Positions 7,480-13,274 of a stretch of DNA of 13,274 nt are shown here, piece after piece; within the stretch, counting starts at the first letter, position 1; each line of letters starts with the position of its first letter. The DNA is from Thermoanaerobacterales bacterium UBA4877 (GTDB lineage: Bacteria; Bacillota; Thermoanaerobacteria; Thermoanaerobacterales; UBA4877). The notes under the pieces are model-generated. The model saw only the letters and a program-made list of their open reading frames with translations. It was not told the origin of the DNA and did not search any database. The translations under genes were made by a program, and so were the position numbers. The stretch spans positions 1-13,274 of the forward strand of contig DHDL01000012.1 in assembly GCA_002399345.1 (NCBI GenBank). The letters are read 5' to 3'.

Positions 7480-8904
7480 TTGAGAAAATACAGGACCATT
7501 ATAATCTTTGCCCTGGCCATTGTCTTGGTTGTCGGCGGGTTTCTGCATGTAACGGCAGACAAAGACGACGAATACATCATAGATGCGCAGCTTGACACCC
7601 ATGTGATGGCGCTAACCGGCAGGGAAACGGTTAAGTATACAAATACCGCGGACGTTCCGCTTAAGGAGATATACTTTCATCTTTATCCCAATGCATTCAA
7701 GGCGCAGTCCATCGCTCCATTCCCAAAGGATGAAATGGGCCTGGCCTATCCAGACGGGTTTTCCCCGGGCTATATGGATATATTGGGAGTGAAGGTGCGA
7801 AATAAAGAAACACGGTTTGATATAGACGGCATCAATATGAAGGTTTCTCTTCCGGGTGAACTGATGCCGGGCAGAAGCACGAGTATAACCATAAACTTTA
7901 TGGTGAAGCTGCCGCCCAGTGACGGCAGGTTCGGATACGGTAAAAATACCATAAGGCTGGCTAACTGGTACCCCATTGTAAGTATGTACGGCAAAGACGG
8001 CTGGAATAAGGATCCCTATTATGCCACGGGAGATCCCTTTTATAGTGAAACGGCGAAATATACCGTAAGGCTGACTGCCCCATCCGAATACTCCGTTGCA
8101 TCCACCGGGACAGCCAAAACGGAAGAGAATAAGACAAACAAGATGTGGTATATAAATGCTGATAAGGTAAGGGATATGGCCGTGGTCCTCTCCGATAAAT
8201 TCAAGGTAAAGAGCACCAGCGTGGGCGGCACTAAAGTGAATTCATACTATTTTGGCGATGATAAGATAGGAGAAAGGTCACTTAAGTATGCCGCCGACGC
8301 GTTGGAATACTACAGCAGGACATTCGGCCGGTATCCCTATCCTGAATACGATGTTGTGGAGGCTGATTTTTATATAGGGGGCATGGAATATCCCCAGCTT
8401 TCTATGATAGACCGGACAATTTACAGTAAAAACAACATCTTTGTACTGGAGCAGATTATAGCCCACGAGACTGCTCACCAGTGGTGGTACGGGGTGGTGG
8501 GAAATAATGAGGTCAAGGAGCCGTGGCTGGACGAGGCCCTCACCGAATATTCCACCATGCAGTATTTCCGCGAGTTTTACGGCAGCGAACTTTCAAACAG
8601 GTTCTGGAAGGCATATGAGCAGTTTGCAGATAAATATGCAGACAGCAAGCGAAAGGTAACGGACCCGGTGAATAAATTTACCAATGACACCGAATACAGC
8701 GCCATAGTTTATGAAAAAGGAGCACTGGGTTTTAAGAAGATAGAGGATGCTGTAGGAAGGGATAACTTTATAAAGGGCCTGAAGATGTATTATAAGCAGA
8801 ATATGTACAAAAATGTTTCTGCCGATGATTTGATAGAAGCTATTAGTAAAGCGACAGGCAAGGATATGAAAGCGCATTTCAAAAAGGCTGCGCCCAGATC
8901 GTAG
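7480..8904 (+). CDS. Membrane-anchored M1-family zinc metallopeptidase
   Basis: This is a 474-residue gluzincin. RKYR plus hydrophobic residues 6-24 make an N-terminal membrane anchor or uncleaved signal, so the catalytic part should be outside the cell. The M1 N-terminal beta domain (about 32-250, with the typical YTNTADVPLKEIYFHLYPNAF motif) is followed by the catalytic domain. GGMEYPQ (300-306) replaces the GAMEN exopeptidase motif, HETAHQWW (329-336) is the zinc-binding HExxH, and Glu352 in WLDEALTEY is the third ligand at the canonical HExxH-18-E spacing. Tyr411 in VYEKGALGF fits the catalytic tyrosine. It ends soon after the catalytic helical part and lacks the long C-terminal domain of larger aminopeptidases, as is common in clostridial M1 proteins. 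Peptide cleavage outside the cell is well supported; the substrate is unknown. A weak promoter (TTCTAA-17-TATTAT, 7424-7452) may serve it. Confidence 0.93.
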   Translation: MRKYRTIIIFALAIVLVVGGFLHVTADKDDEYIIDAQLDTHVMALTGRETVKYTNTADVPLKEIYFHLYPNAFKAQSIAPFPKDEMGLAYPDGFSPGYMDILGVKVRNKETRFDIDGINMKVSLPGELMPGRSTSITINFMVKLPPSDGRFGYGKNTIRLANWYPIVSMYGKDGWNKDPYYATGDPFYSETAKYTVRLTAPSEYSVASTGTAKTEENKTNKMWYINADKVRDMAVVLSDKFKVKSTSVGGTKVNSYYFGDDKIGERSLKYAADALEYYSRTFGRYPYPEYDVVEADFYIGGMEYPQLSMIDRTIYSKNNIFVLEQIIAHETAHQWWYGVVGNNEVKEPWLDEALTEYSTMQYFREFYGSELSNRFWKAYEQFADKYADSKRKVTDPVNKFTNDTEYSAIVYEKGALGFKKIEDAVGRDNFIKGLKMYYKQNMYKNVSADDLIEAISKATGKDMKAHFKKAAPRS

Positions 8905-8910
8905 CGCAGC
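8881..8910 (-). terminator. Terminator of the DnaD-loader operon, inside the end of the M1 peptidase gene
   Basis: Arms GCTGCGC (8887-8893) and GCGCAGC (8904-8910) pair perfectly over 7 GC-rich bp with a 10-base loop. On the minus strand the stem is followed by CTTTTT, giving the U-run, and it starts directly after the loader stop at 8911. On the plus strand no good U-run follows. Most of the element overlaps the last codons of the convergent peptidase gene. Confidence 0.75.
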
Positions 8911-9882
8911 TTATATGACCCTTACTTTTTTAAGCCGTATATCATCACCGTAAAAGTCAAAAATCTTGAAATTACCGAATATCCGTGAACATATCCTTTC
9001 GGGATAGATGTTCATAAGCTCCTCTAAATTAAGATTGGTGGATATGATCATCTTCCTGCCCGAAAGAAGCCGGGTATTGATTATGTTGAATATGACCTGC
9101 TCACTGTAAGCCGTTAAGGATTCGGTGCCCAGGTCGTCTATAATAAGGAGGTCGCAAACATTAATGAGTTCGGCCTCCTCGCTGCTTTCTCCAAAAGCGT
9201 TCTTCCTAAGTATCTCTATAAGTTCGGGTGCAGTTTGATATATTACTGTAAAGCCCTTTTCGATAAGGTCTTTTGCTATGCAATGAGATAAAAAAGTCTT
9301 TCCCAGGCCGGAATTGCCATAAAAAAACAGACTTTCGCCTGTGCCTTTAAAATTATTAGCAAATTTTATACACTCCAGATAAATATTCTCCATATTTTTT
9401 TTAGGAGACCGGGTAAAGTTTTCAAACGGCTGATCGGAATAAAGGCTCATGTCGAAGTGCTCAAAGTTTTCATATTTAAGCACGTTTTTAAGATGTGACA
9501 AGTCATAAAGAGCGCCGATCATATTTTGCTTCAGGCAATGGCACATCGCACCATTGACATAACCCGTATCCTTACAGTCCTCACATTCATATTTTATCTG
9601 CATGCAGTCCTTACTATAACCGTTAGACTTAAGTATTTCCTCTTTTTCTTTCTTCAAACGATTTGTCTTTGAGGAAAGATCATTTAATATTTTATCGCAT
9701 CTTTGAGGCAAGCGGTATGCCTCATTTATTTTTTCCAGCCCTATGGATGATATCTCATCATCTATTTCTGCTATACGCGGGTATTTTTTATAAATTGCAT
9801 CCTTGCGGGAAAGGTAATCGCGGTAGGCCTTGTCCCGCTTTTTTTCATATTGATTTAATATCTTTGATAATGGCCTATTCAC
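8911..9882 (-). CDS. DnaI/DnaC-type replicative helicase loader, AAA+ ATPase
   Basis: This 323-residue protein is expected to load the replicative hexameric helicase at the origin or at restart sites. Residues about 9-90 are highly charged and helical (probable coiled coil, helicase-binding region). A cysteine cluster follows (Cys100, 103, 114, 116 in CEDCKDTGY and CHCL), probably a zinc-binding site. The AAA+ core shows Walker A GNSGLGKT (189-196), Walker B LLIIDD (245-250), sensor I STNLN (281-285) and PERICSRIFG (294-303, arginine-finger/sensor region). The start is GTG, with AAAGGAG at 9891-9897 8 bases upstream; it overlaps the end of the DnaD-type gene by 8 bases, so it is likely translationally coupled. 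An IS21-type IstB protein shares the ATPase core but lacks this N-terminal region and would have a transposase partner, which is absent. Confidence 0.93.
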   Translation of the reverse strand: MNRPLSKILNQYEKKRDKAYRDYLSRKDAIYKKYPRIAEIDDEISSIGLEKINEAYRLPQRCDKILNDLSSKTNRLKKEKEEILKSNGYSKDCMQIKYECEDCKDTGYVNGAMCHCLKQNMIGALYDLSHLKNVLKYENFEHFDMSLYSDQPFENFTRSPKKNMENIYLECIKFANNFKGTGESLFFYGNSGLGKTFLSHCIAKDLIEKGFTVIYQTAPELIEILRKNAFGESSEEAELINVCDLLIIDDLGTESLTAYSEQVIFNIINTRLLSGRKMIISTNLNLEELMNIYPERICSRIFGNFKIFDFYGDDIRLKKVRVI

Positions 9883-10804
9883 CTGAACTGCTCCTTTCCA
9901 AAAGCCGTTTTTCCAGCTCTTTCACATCATAGCTTCTTTGATTGTAGCTGTTGAAATAATGTTTTGGCGCAACAAAACCGGCGGCTTTTTTAGGTTTGGA
10001 AGAAGACCTGTCGTATTTTTTATTAGTGATTACCTTGTTAATATAATTAAAATTTGCTTTATTAATATTCATTATACAGATGTTGCAGGCCTCCAGAATG
10101 TCATCCTCGCTGGCATTTTGCTTATCCATCCATTTATTTATCATATTTTTATGAGCTTCAGCTATTTCATTAGGATTGAGTCCGAGAGACTGATAAACCT
10201 TCCTGTATGTTTTCCAGCGTTTTTCTTCACTTTTAAGGTGTATTTCTACGTCATTGCCATTTCGTATGCCTGCATCATACCAACCCTGGGCTACCTTTGC
10301 CATATAATTCAGGTTGGTTTTTTTCATCTGTAGACAATACTCAACAATCAGAGAAGGAACCTCTAAAGAAAAATTATATTTCTCCAGCCACTCAAGAAAA
10401 GTATCCATTTCATTGGGCGATAGCAGCCTGCCCAGCTGTTTCTCTATGTACTCAAACATGGGCTGTATTTCGGATGGTTCATAACTGCATGATTTTTTTT
10501 GTGTATAATTTATAGATTCAGGGGCAACATATATAATACTGCAGATGTTTCCTCTGCTTTTTTTATATTGGATTAAACCCATTGAGGCCCAGTAGTCTAG
10601 AGCTTTATTATAAGTATCGGCATCCATATCCAGCATTTTGCAGATATCACGGATGTCCATTTTGATACCTTGGTATAGAAGGTAGAGTCCTAAAAGATAC
10701 ACCTTTACATAATCTCCCGGCGCACTGGGTAGATATGATGTTATAAAAGCGTTGGATACAGGTGTGCTGCCTATACCGCTTTCATCAAAACGAAACTCCA
10801 ACAT
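9875..10804 (-). CDS. DnaD-domain replication initiation protein
   Basis: This 309-residue protein belongs to the DnaD/DnaB primosome family of Firmicutes, which recruits the helicase and its loader to DNA. Residues about 20-95 form a winged-helix domain (YLLYQGIKMDIRDICKMLDM, then ALDYWASMGLIQ). Two DnaD-like helical repeats follow: about 114-180, ending in the NYMAKVAQGWYDAGI motif, and about 200-262, ending in NFNYINKVITNK. The C-terminal tail has the family's FNSYNQRSYDVKELEKRLL element. I chose the ATG at 10802-10804 because GAGGGGG lies 6 bases upstream. A TTG at 10817-10819 would add five residues but has no SD and lies next to the predicted transcript start, and the ATG at 10808-10810 abuts the SD. 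The helicase-loader gene follows with an 8-base overlap, which supports a joint role. Confidence 0.92.
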   Translation of the reverse strand: MLEFRFDESGIGSTPVSNAFITSYLPSAPGDYVKVYLLGLYLLYQGIKMDIRDICKMLDMDADTYNKALDYWASMGLIQYKKSRGNICSIIYVAPESINYTQKKSCSYEPSEIQPMFEYIEKQLGRLLSPNEMDTFLEWLEKYNFSLEVPSLIVEYCLQMKKTNLNYMAKVAQGWYDAGIRNGNDVEIHLKSEEKRWKTYRKVYQSLGLNPNEIAEAHKNMINKWMDKQNASEDDILEACNICIMNINKANFNYINKVITNKKYDRSSSKPKKAAGFVAPKHYFNSYNQRSYDVKELEKRLLERSSSGE

Positions 10805-10810
10805 GTTCAT

Positions 10811-10817
10811 CCCCCTC
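10811..10817 (-). promoter_or_regulatory. Ribosome binding site that decides the DnaD-type start
   Basis: GAGGGGG on the minus strand is 6 bases before the ATG at 10802-10804. It directly touches the more upstream ATG (10808-10810), making that one unusable. Confidence 0.65.
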
Positions 10818-10824
10818 AATGGAC

Positions 10825-10833
10825 ATTATATCA
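10825..10833 (-). promoter_or_regulatory. Extended -10 promoter of the DnaD-loader operon
   Basis: TGATATAAT on the minus strand has a perfect TATAAT (10825-10830) with TG upstream; no -35 is recognisable. The nine bases are identical to those of the SLH promoter. The predicted start near 10818 gives a leader of about 14 bases that includes the SD. Confidence 0.5.
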
Positions 10834-10886
10834 TATAGTCGGTCGTCCTGATTAATATAATTTCATATATTTTTTATATGATATAA
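10826..10886. repeat. 12-bp inverted repeat TATATGATATAA in the dnaD/M23 divergent region
   Basis: TATATGATATAA is present on the minus strand at 10826-10837 and on the plus strand at 10875-10886, so the two arms are perfect inverted copies 37 bases apart. The left arm contains the extended -10 of the DnaD operon. The right arm contains TGATATAAG (10880-10888 region), a matching extended -10 facing the M23 gene. A further TCATATA at 10863-10869 pairs with TATATGA at 10875-10881. Confidence 0.6.
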
Positions 10887-11035
10887 GAGAAAGCAACAAA
10901 TTTCGCGCCCATAACGGGCTAAAAATAGCGGCCGTAAGAAAAACAGAAAAATCTTTGAAAAGGGTTTCAATTACTGCCACATTATATTATAATATGAAGT
11001 TGTGGGCCGCGAAAAACAAAAGAAAGGGATGAGGT
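10880..11035 (+). promoter_or_regulatory. Upstream region and possible leader of the M23 peptidase gene
   Basis: Two candidate -10 elements face the M23 gene. The first is the extended TGATATAAG at 10880, which would give a leader of about 140 bases. The second is TATAAT at 10988-10993, inside the palindrome ATATTATAATAT (10984-10995), with only a weak TTTCAA 17 bases upstream; it would give a leader of about 35 bases. Between them GCGGCC (10928-10933) is complementary to GGCCGC (11005-11010), and GCCC/GGCC-rich bases at 10907-10919 can form a small hairpin. I could not match this to a known riboswitch class. The SD AAAGGG (11023-11028) is 7 bases before ATG. Confidence 0.35.
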
Positions 11036-12367
11036 ATGGAGACTTCAGATAGTAACTTTAAGACAGCGATAGAGGGCAGTAGGTTAATACCCCTGATACT
11101 TGGGATGCTTGTATTTTTGTCGTGCATGTTTTATTTTTCCGGTTTTGCATATGCGGTCATCGTCGGTGGCAAGACGATAGGATATGTAAAGCAGCAAGAC
11201 GAGGCTGACAAGGCGATCAAAGAGGCAAATGACTATATGAAGAAGACCTATGGGCTGGATACTATGACGAAGAAAAAGGTAGAATACGAAAGGGCCAGGC
11301 CGCCTAAGGGACAGATTATGGATAAGGATCAGTGCATGAGTGCATTCTTAAACAGCTTGGACTTTAAAACGCATGCTGCTTGTATATACATAGATGGTAA
11401 ACAGACTGTTGCACTTAAAGACAAGGTGGCAGCGGATGAGACAGTGGCTTACGTCATGGCAAAATTGTCTGGCGGTGCCGAAAATGCAGAGTTTAAACAG
11501 AAGATTGAGATAAAAGAGGAGGATGTGTCGCCGGGAAATGTGATCCCGTTAGGAAAGGCTCGGAATATGCTGCTAAAAAGTGACAGGATGGACAGTTACA
11601 CTATAAGACAGGGAGATACCCTGTGGGATATTGCGGCCGCCAACGGCACATCAGCGGACAAGCTGCTGGCACTAAATAACAACATCAGCGAGACGGATAT
11701 GAAGCCGGGTGACAGCATACTTCTGGACAAACCCCAGCCGTTGGTTACAGTGGTTACGAGAGAGCCAGTAGCATTTAATATGCCGATACCCTTTGGAGTC
11801 CAGACGATCAGGGACGACCGTATGCCAATGAAAAATGTGAAAGTGAAACAACAGGGTGCAATAGGCAAAAAGAGAGTAAAAGTGGAGATTGTTAAAGAGA
11901 ACGGAGTGAAGGTGGCGAAGAACCTACTTCAGGAAGATATAATATCCCAGCCTGTCACAAAGATAGTAAGAGTGGGGACAAACAGGCAGGTAGCGACAGG
12001 TATGTTCTCTTATCCGGTGGCCGGCGTACTTACTTCGAGGTTCGGGCAGCGGTGGGGCAGGGCACATACCGGTGTGGATATGGGCGTTCCTTGTGGTACC
12101 AGTGTCAGAGCAGCGGACGGAGGCAGGGTGATATTTGCCGGCAGCTGCGGGGGGTACGGAAATCTTGTAAGGATTGACCATGGCAACGGATATATAACAT
12201 ACTACGGACATCTGAGCAGGATAAAGGTAAGCTGCGGTGATAAGGTAGGCAAAGGCGATGTGATAGCTTTGTCAGGCAATACAGGCCATACCACGGGGCC
12301 ACACCTGCATTTTGAGGTAAGAAAGAACGGGGCACCTCAAAACCCTTTAAAATATTTAAATAGATGA
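11036..12367 (+). CDS. Membrane-anchored LysM-G5-M23 peptidoglycan endopeptidase
   Basis: This 443-residue envelope protein probably cleaves peptidoglycan cross-bridges or stem peptides outside the membrane. Residues 17-40 form an N-terminal transmembrane segment. Residues about 41-183 are an extracellular region rich in Lys and Glu without a clear family. A LysM domain (about 187-231, SYTIRQGDTLWDIAAANGTS) binds glycan. A G5 domain (about 236-315) follows, and then the M23/LytM peptidase domain (about 325-440). All zinc and catalytic residues are present: His344 and Asp348 in HTGVDMG, His392 in YYGHLS, and His423/His425 in GPHLHFEV, so it should be active, unlike degenerate LytM regulators. 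The domain order is common in clostridial cell-wall hydrolases used in growth or sporulation. The gene is divergent from the DnaD operon, and no terminator is evident after it. Confidence 0.95.
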   Translation: METSDSNFKTAIEGSRLIPLILGMLVFLSCMFYFSGFAYAVIVGGKTIGYVKQQDEADKAIKEANDYMKKTYGLDTMTKKKVEYERARPPKGQIMDKDQCMSAFLNSLDFKTHAACIYIDGKQTVALKDKVAADETVAYVMAKLSGGAENAEFKQKIEIKEEDVSPGNVIPLGKARNMLLKSDRMDSYTIRQGDTLWDIAAANGTSADKLLALNNNISETDMKPGDSILLDKPQPLVTVVTREPVAFNMPIPFGVQTIRDDRMPMKNVKVKQQGAIGKKRVKVEIVKENGVKVAKNLLQEDIISQPVTKIVRVGTNRQVATGMFSYPVAGVLTSRFGQRWGRAHTGVDMGVPCGTSVRAADGGRVIFAGSCGGYGNLVRIDHGNGYITYYGHLSRIKVSCGDKVGKGDVIALSGNTGHTTGPHLHFEVRKNGAPQNPLKYLNR

Positions 12368-12380
12368 GGATTTGAAATTG

Positions 12381-12401
12381 TTAAAATGGATTGGATTTTA
12401 A
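12381..12401. repeat. AT-only inverted repeat upstream of the last promoter
   Basis: TTAAAAT (12381-12387) and ATTTTAA (12395-12401) are perfect inverted copies around a 7-base spacer. With only A-T pairs and no U-run it is a poor terminator. It lies 6 bases before the -35 of the next gene and could be an operator; this is only a suggestion. Confidence 0.35.
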
Positions 12402-12407
12402 TTCTAT

Positions 12408-12436
12408 TAGACAATGCCTTCTAATATCTATATAAT
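12408..12436 (+). promoter_or_regulatory. Sigma-A-type promoter of the HELTH metallopeptidase gene
   Basis: TAGACA (12408-12413, 5 of 6 matches) and a perfect TATAAT (12431-12436) are exactly 17 bases apart. The predicted start near 12443 gives a leader of about 28 bases holding the SD AAGGGGG (12456-12462). It makes this gene independent of the M23 gene. Confidence 0.72.
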
Positions 12437-12470
12437 GATACTGTGATATGGATATAAGGGGGCTTTTCTT

Positions 12471-13244
12471 ATGAAAAGACGACTTTTCTCAATAGTGCTT
12501 GTCGTGATTGCACTATTTTTTTTAGCGGAGGCAATCATGCCGAAGGCTATGGTCACTTTTTACCCCATTTACAAGGATATGGCGTCACATCGAATGATAA
12601 AAAATCTTAATGATTATGAGATATACAGTACGGCTCATTTTAATATATACCACATGGGATATGAAAGGAATATACCAGAGATTGCCCGGCAGGCCGAGAG
12701 AAGCTACAGATTTATTACGGGCGACATGGATTACCTGCCGAAATCAAGGGTAGATCTTTTAATATTTCCCGATTACGAGTCCATGGATTCTTTTATGGGC
12801 CTCAATGGTGAAAATGCCGAAGGCACATATAAAGACGGCGTACTTGGGGTACTATCCCCATCGATAACCGCCGGCCTGGATCCTGGTGTGATACCTCATG
12901 AGCTTACCCATTTGGTGGTGGATGATATTGCAAAGGGCAACTATCCGGTTTGGTTTACAGAGGGAATGGCACTCTTGGAGGAATACAGGATAAACGGTTT
13001 TCTGTGGGGACAGGGTTTGCCTGATGGAGAAAACCGGTATACGGTAGAGCAGCTGACCAATTCTTTTAACAGTCTGGACACGGATATGGCCTATAAGAGG
13101 TCTTTAGATGTTGTCAAAGGTATATCGGACAGCAAAAGCTATAGATCTCTTCTTAAGGTTTTAACATATCTCGGCCGAGGAGATAAGCTGCCTGCGGCGT
13201 TGTCAGAAATTGGGCTGGAAGCAAATTCCTTAAACAATTTTTAA
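12471..13244 (+). CDS. Membrane-anchored gluzincin metallopeptidase (peptidase MA-like, HELTH)
   Basis: This is a 257-residue protein. MKRR followed by hydrophobic residues 5-22 forms an N-terminal membrane anchor or signal. Residues about 50-125 are a mixed alpha/beta region (YSTAHFNIYHMGYERNI, then VDLLIFPDYESMDSFMG) typical of the domain before the active site. PHELTHLVV (142-150, His143, Glu144, His147) is the zinc-binding HExxH, and Glu164 in WFTEGMALLEEY is the likely third ligand, a pattern of the MA-like (Peptidase_MA_2-type) family. The C-terminal part is helical. The key residues are intact, so a small extracellular zinc protease is likely; its substrate is unknown. The start is supported by AAGGGGG, 8 bases upstream. 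It is separate from the M23 gene by 103 bases with its own promoter, and the window ends 30 bases after its stop. Confidence 0.87.
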   Translation: MKRRLFSIVLVVIALFFLAEAIMPKAMVTFYPIYKDMASHRMIKNLNDYEIYSTAHFNIYHMGYERNIPEIARQAERSYRFITGDMDYLPKSRVDLLIFPDYESMDSFMGLNGENAEGTYKDGVLGVLSPSITAGLDPGVIPHELTHLVVDDIAKGNYPVWFTEGMALLEEYRINGFLWGQGLPDGENRYTVEQLTNSFNSLDTDMAYKRSLDVVKGISDSKSYRSLLKVLTYLGRGDKLPAALSEIGLEANSLNNF

Positions 13245-13274
13245 GCAGGAATAGACATCTTGTTGTAGAAATCA

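Noticed and set aside
8911..10804. IS21-like istA/istB pair
   Set aside because: The ATPase has the long charged N-terminus and Cys cluster of helicase loaders, the partner is a DnaD protein rather than a transposase, and there are no terminal inverted repeats.
9875..10819. TTG at 10817-10819 as start of the DnaD-type protein
   Set aside because: No SD, and it coincides with the predicted transcription start; the ATG at 10802-10804 has GAGGGGG 6 bases upstream.
10890..11035. Known riboswitch (for example c-di-AMP ydaO type) upstream of the M23 gene
   Set aside because: Such elements often precede cell-wall hydrolases, but I could not find the conserved core bases; only a possible GCGGCC/GGCCGC pairing is visible.
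1..13274. CRISPR array, tRNA/rRNA, phage or integrative element
   Set aside because: No regularly spaced repeats, cloverleaf-like sequences, integrase, transposase or phage structural genes were seen; composition and gene style are uniform.

Overview
This window looks like ordinary chromosomal DNA from a Gram-positive member of the Firmicutes, most likely a clostridial (Clostridia-class) organism. The reasons are an S-layer-homology protein, a DnaD-family primosome protein paired with a DnaI/DnaC-type helicase loader, strong AGGAGG-type ribosome binding sites, TTG and GTG starts, and an AT-rich intergenic sequence with sigma-A-like promoters. The genus cannot be named from the sequence. I see no mobile element, phage gene, CRISPR array, rRNA or tRNA. 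The genes are packed tightly; no gene-free stretch exceeds about 220 bases.

Layout, left to right. Positions 1-495 hold the C-terminal half of a ROK-family sugar kinase (probably glucokinase). A 17-bp bidirectional terminator separates it from two minus-strand genes: a winged-helix/PfkB fusion kinase of the pseudouridine-kinase (PsuK/YeiI) type (516-1607) and a secreted SLH protein with a FnIII module and a large C-terminal region I do not recognise (1678-3654). A divergent promoter region follows. Then comes a tightly coupled plus-strand pair: a COG2509-like FAD-dependent dehydrogenase (3862-5238) and purA (5239-6501), which share a stop/start junction with no gap. A second bidirectional terminator separates purA from the convergent lgt (6559-7320), which encodes lipoprotein diacylglyceryl transferase.

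The right half alternates envelope metallopeptidases with replication genes. A membrane-anchored M1 zinc peptidase (7480-8904) is convergent with a minus-strand replication operon, DnaD-domain protein then helicase loader (10804 to 8911), whose reading frames overlap by 8 bases. Divergent from that operon is a membrane-anchored LysM-G5-M23 peptidoglycan endopeptidase (11036-12367). A short HELTH gluzincin with its own good promoter (12471-13244) ends the window.

Functionally the window combines nucleotide and sugar metabolism (ROK kinase, PsuK-like kinase, PurA), replication initiation (DnaD/loader) and cell-envelope maintenance (SLH protein, Lgt, M1, M23 and MA-type peptidases). I did not find a clearly new multi-gene system. 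The most notable signals are regulatory: a near-identical extended -10 element (TGATATMAT) at three minus-strand promoters, a 12-bp inverted repeat that places copies of it facing both ways between the dnaD-type gene and the M23 gene, direct repeats upstream of the SLH gene, and the uncharacterised C-terminal half of the SLH protein.
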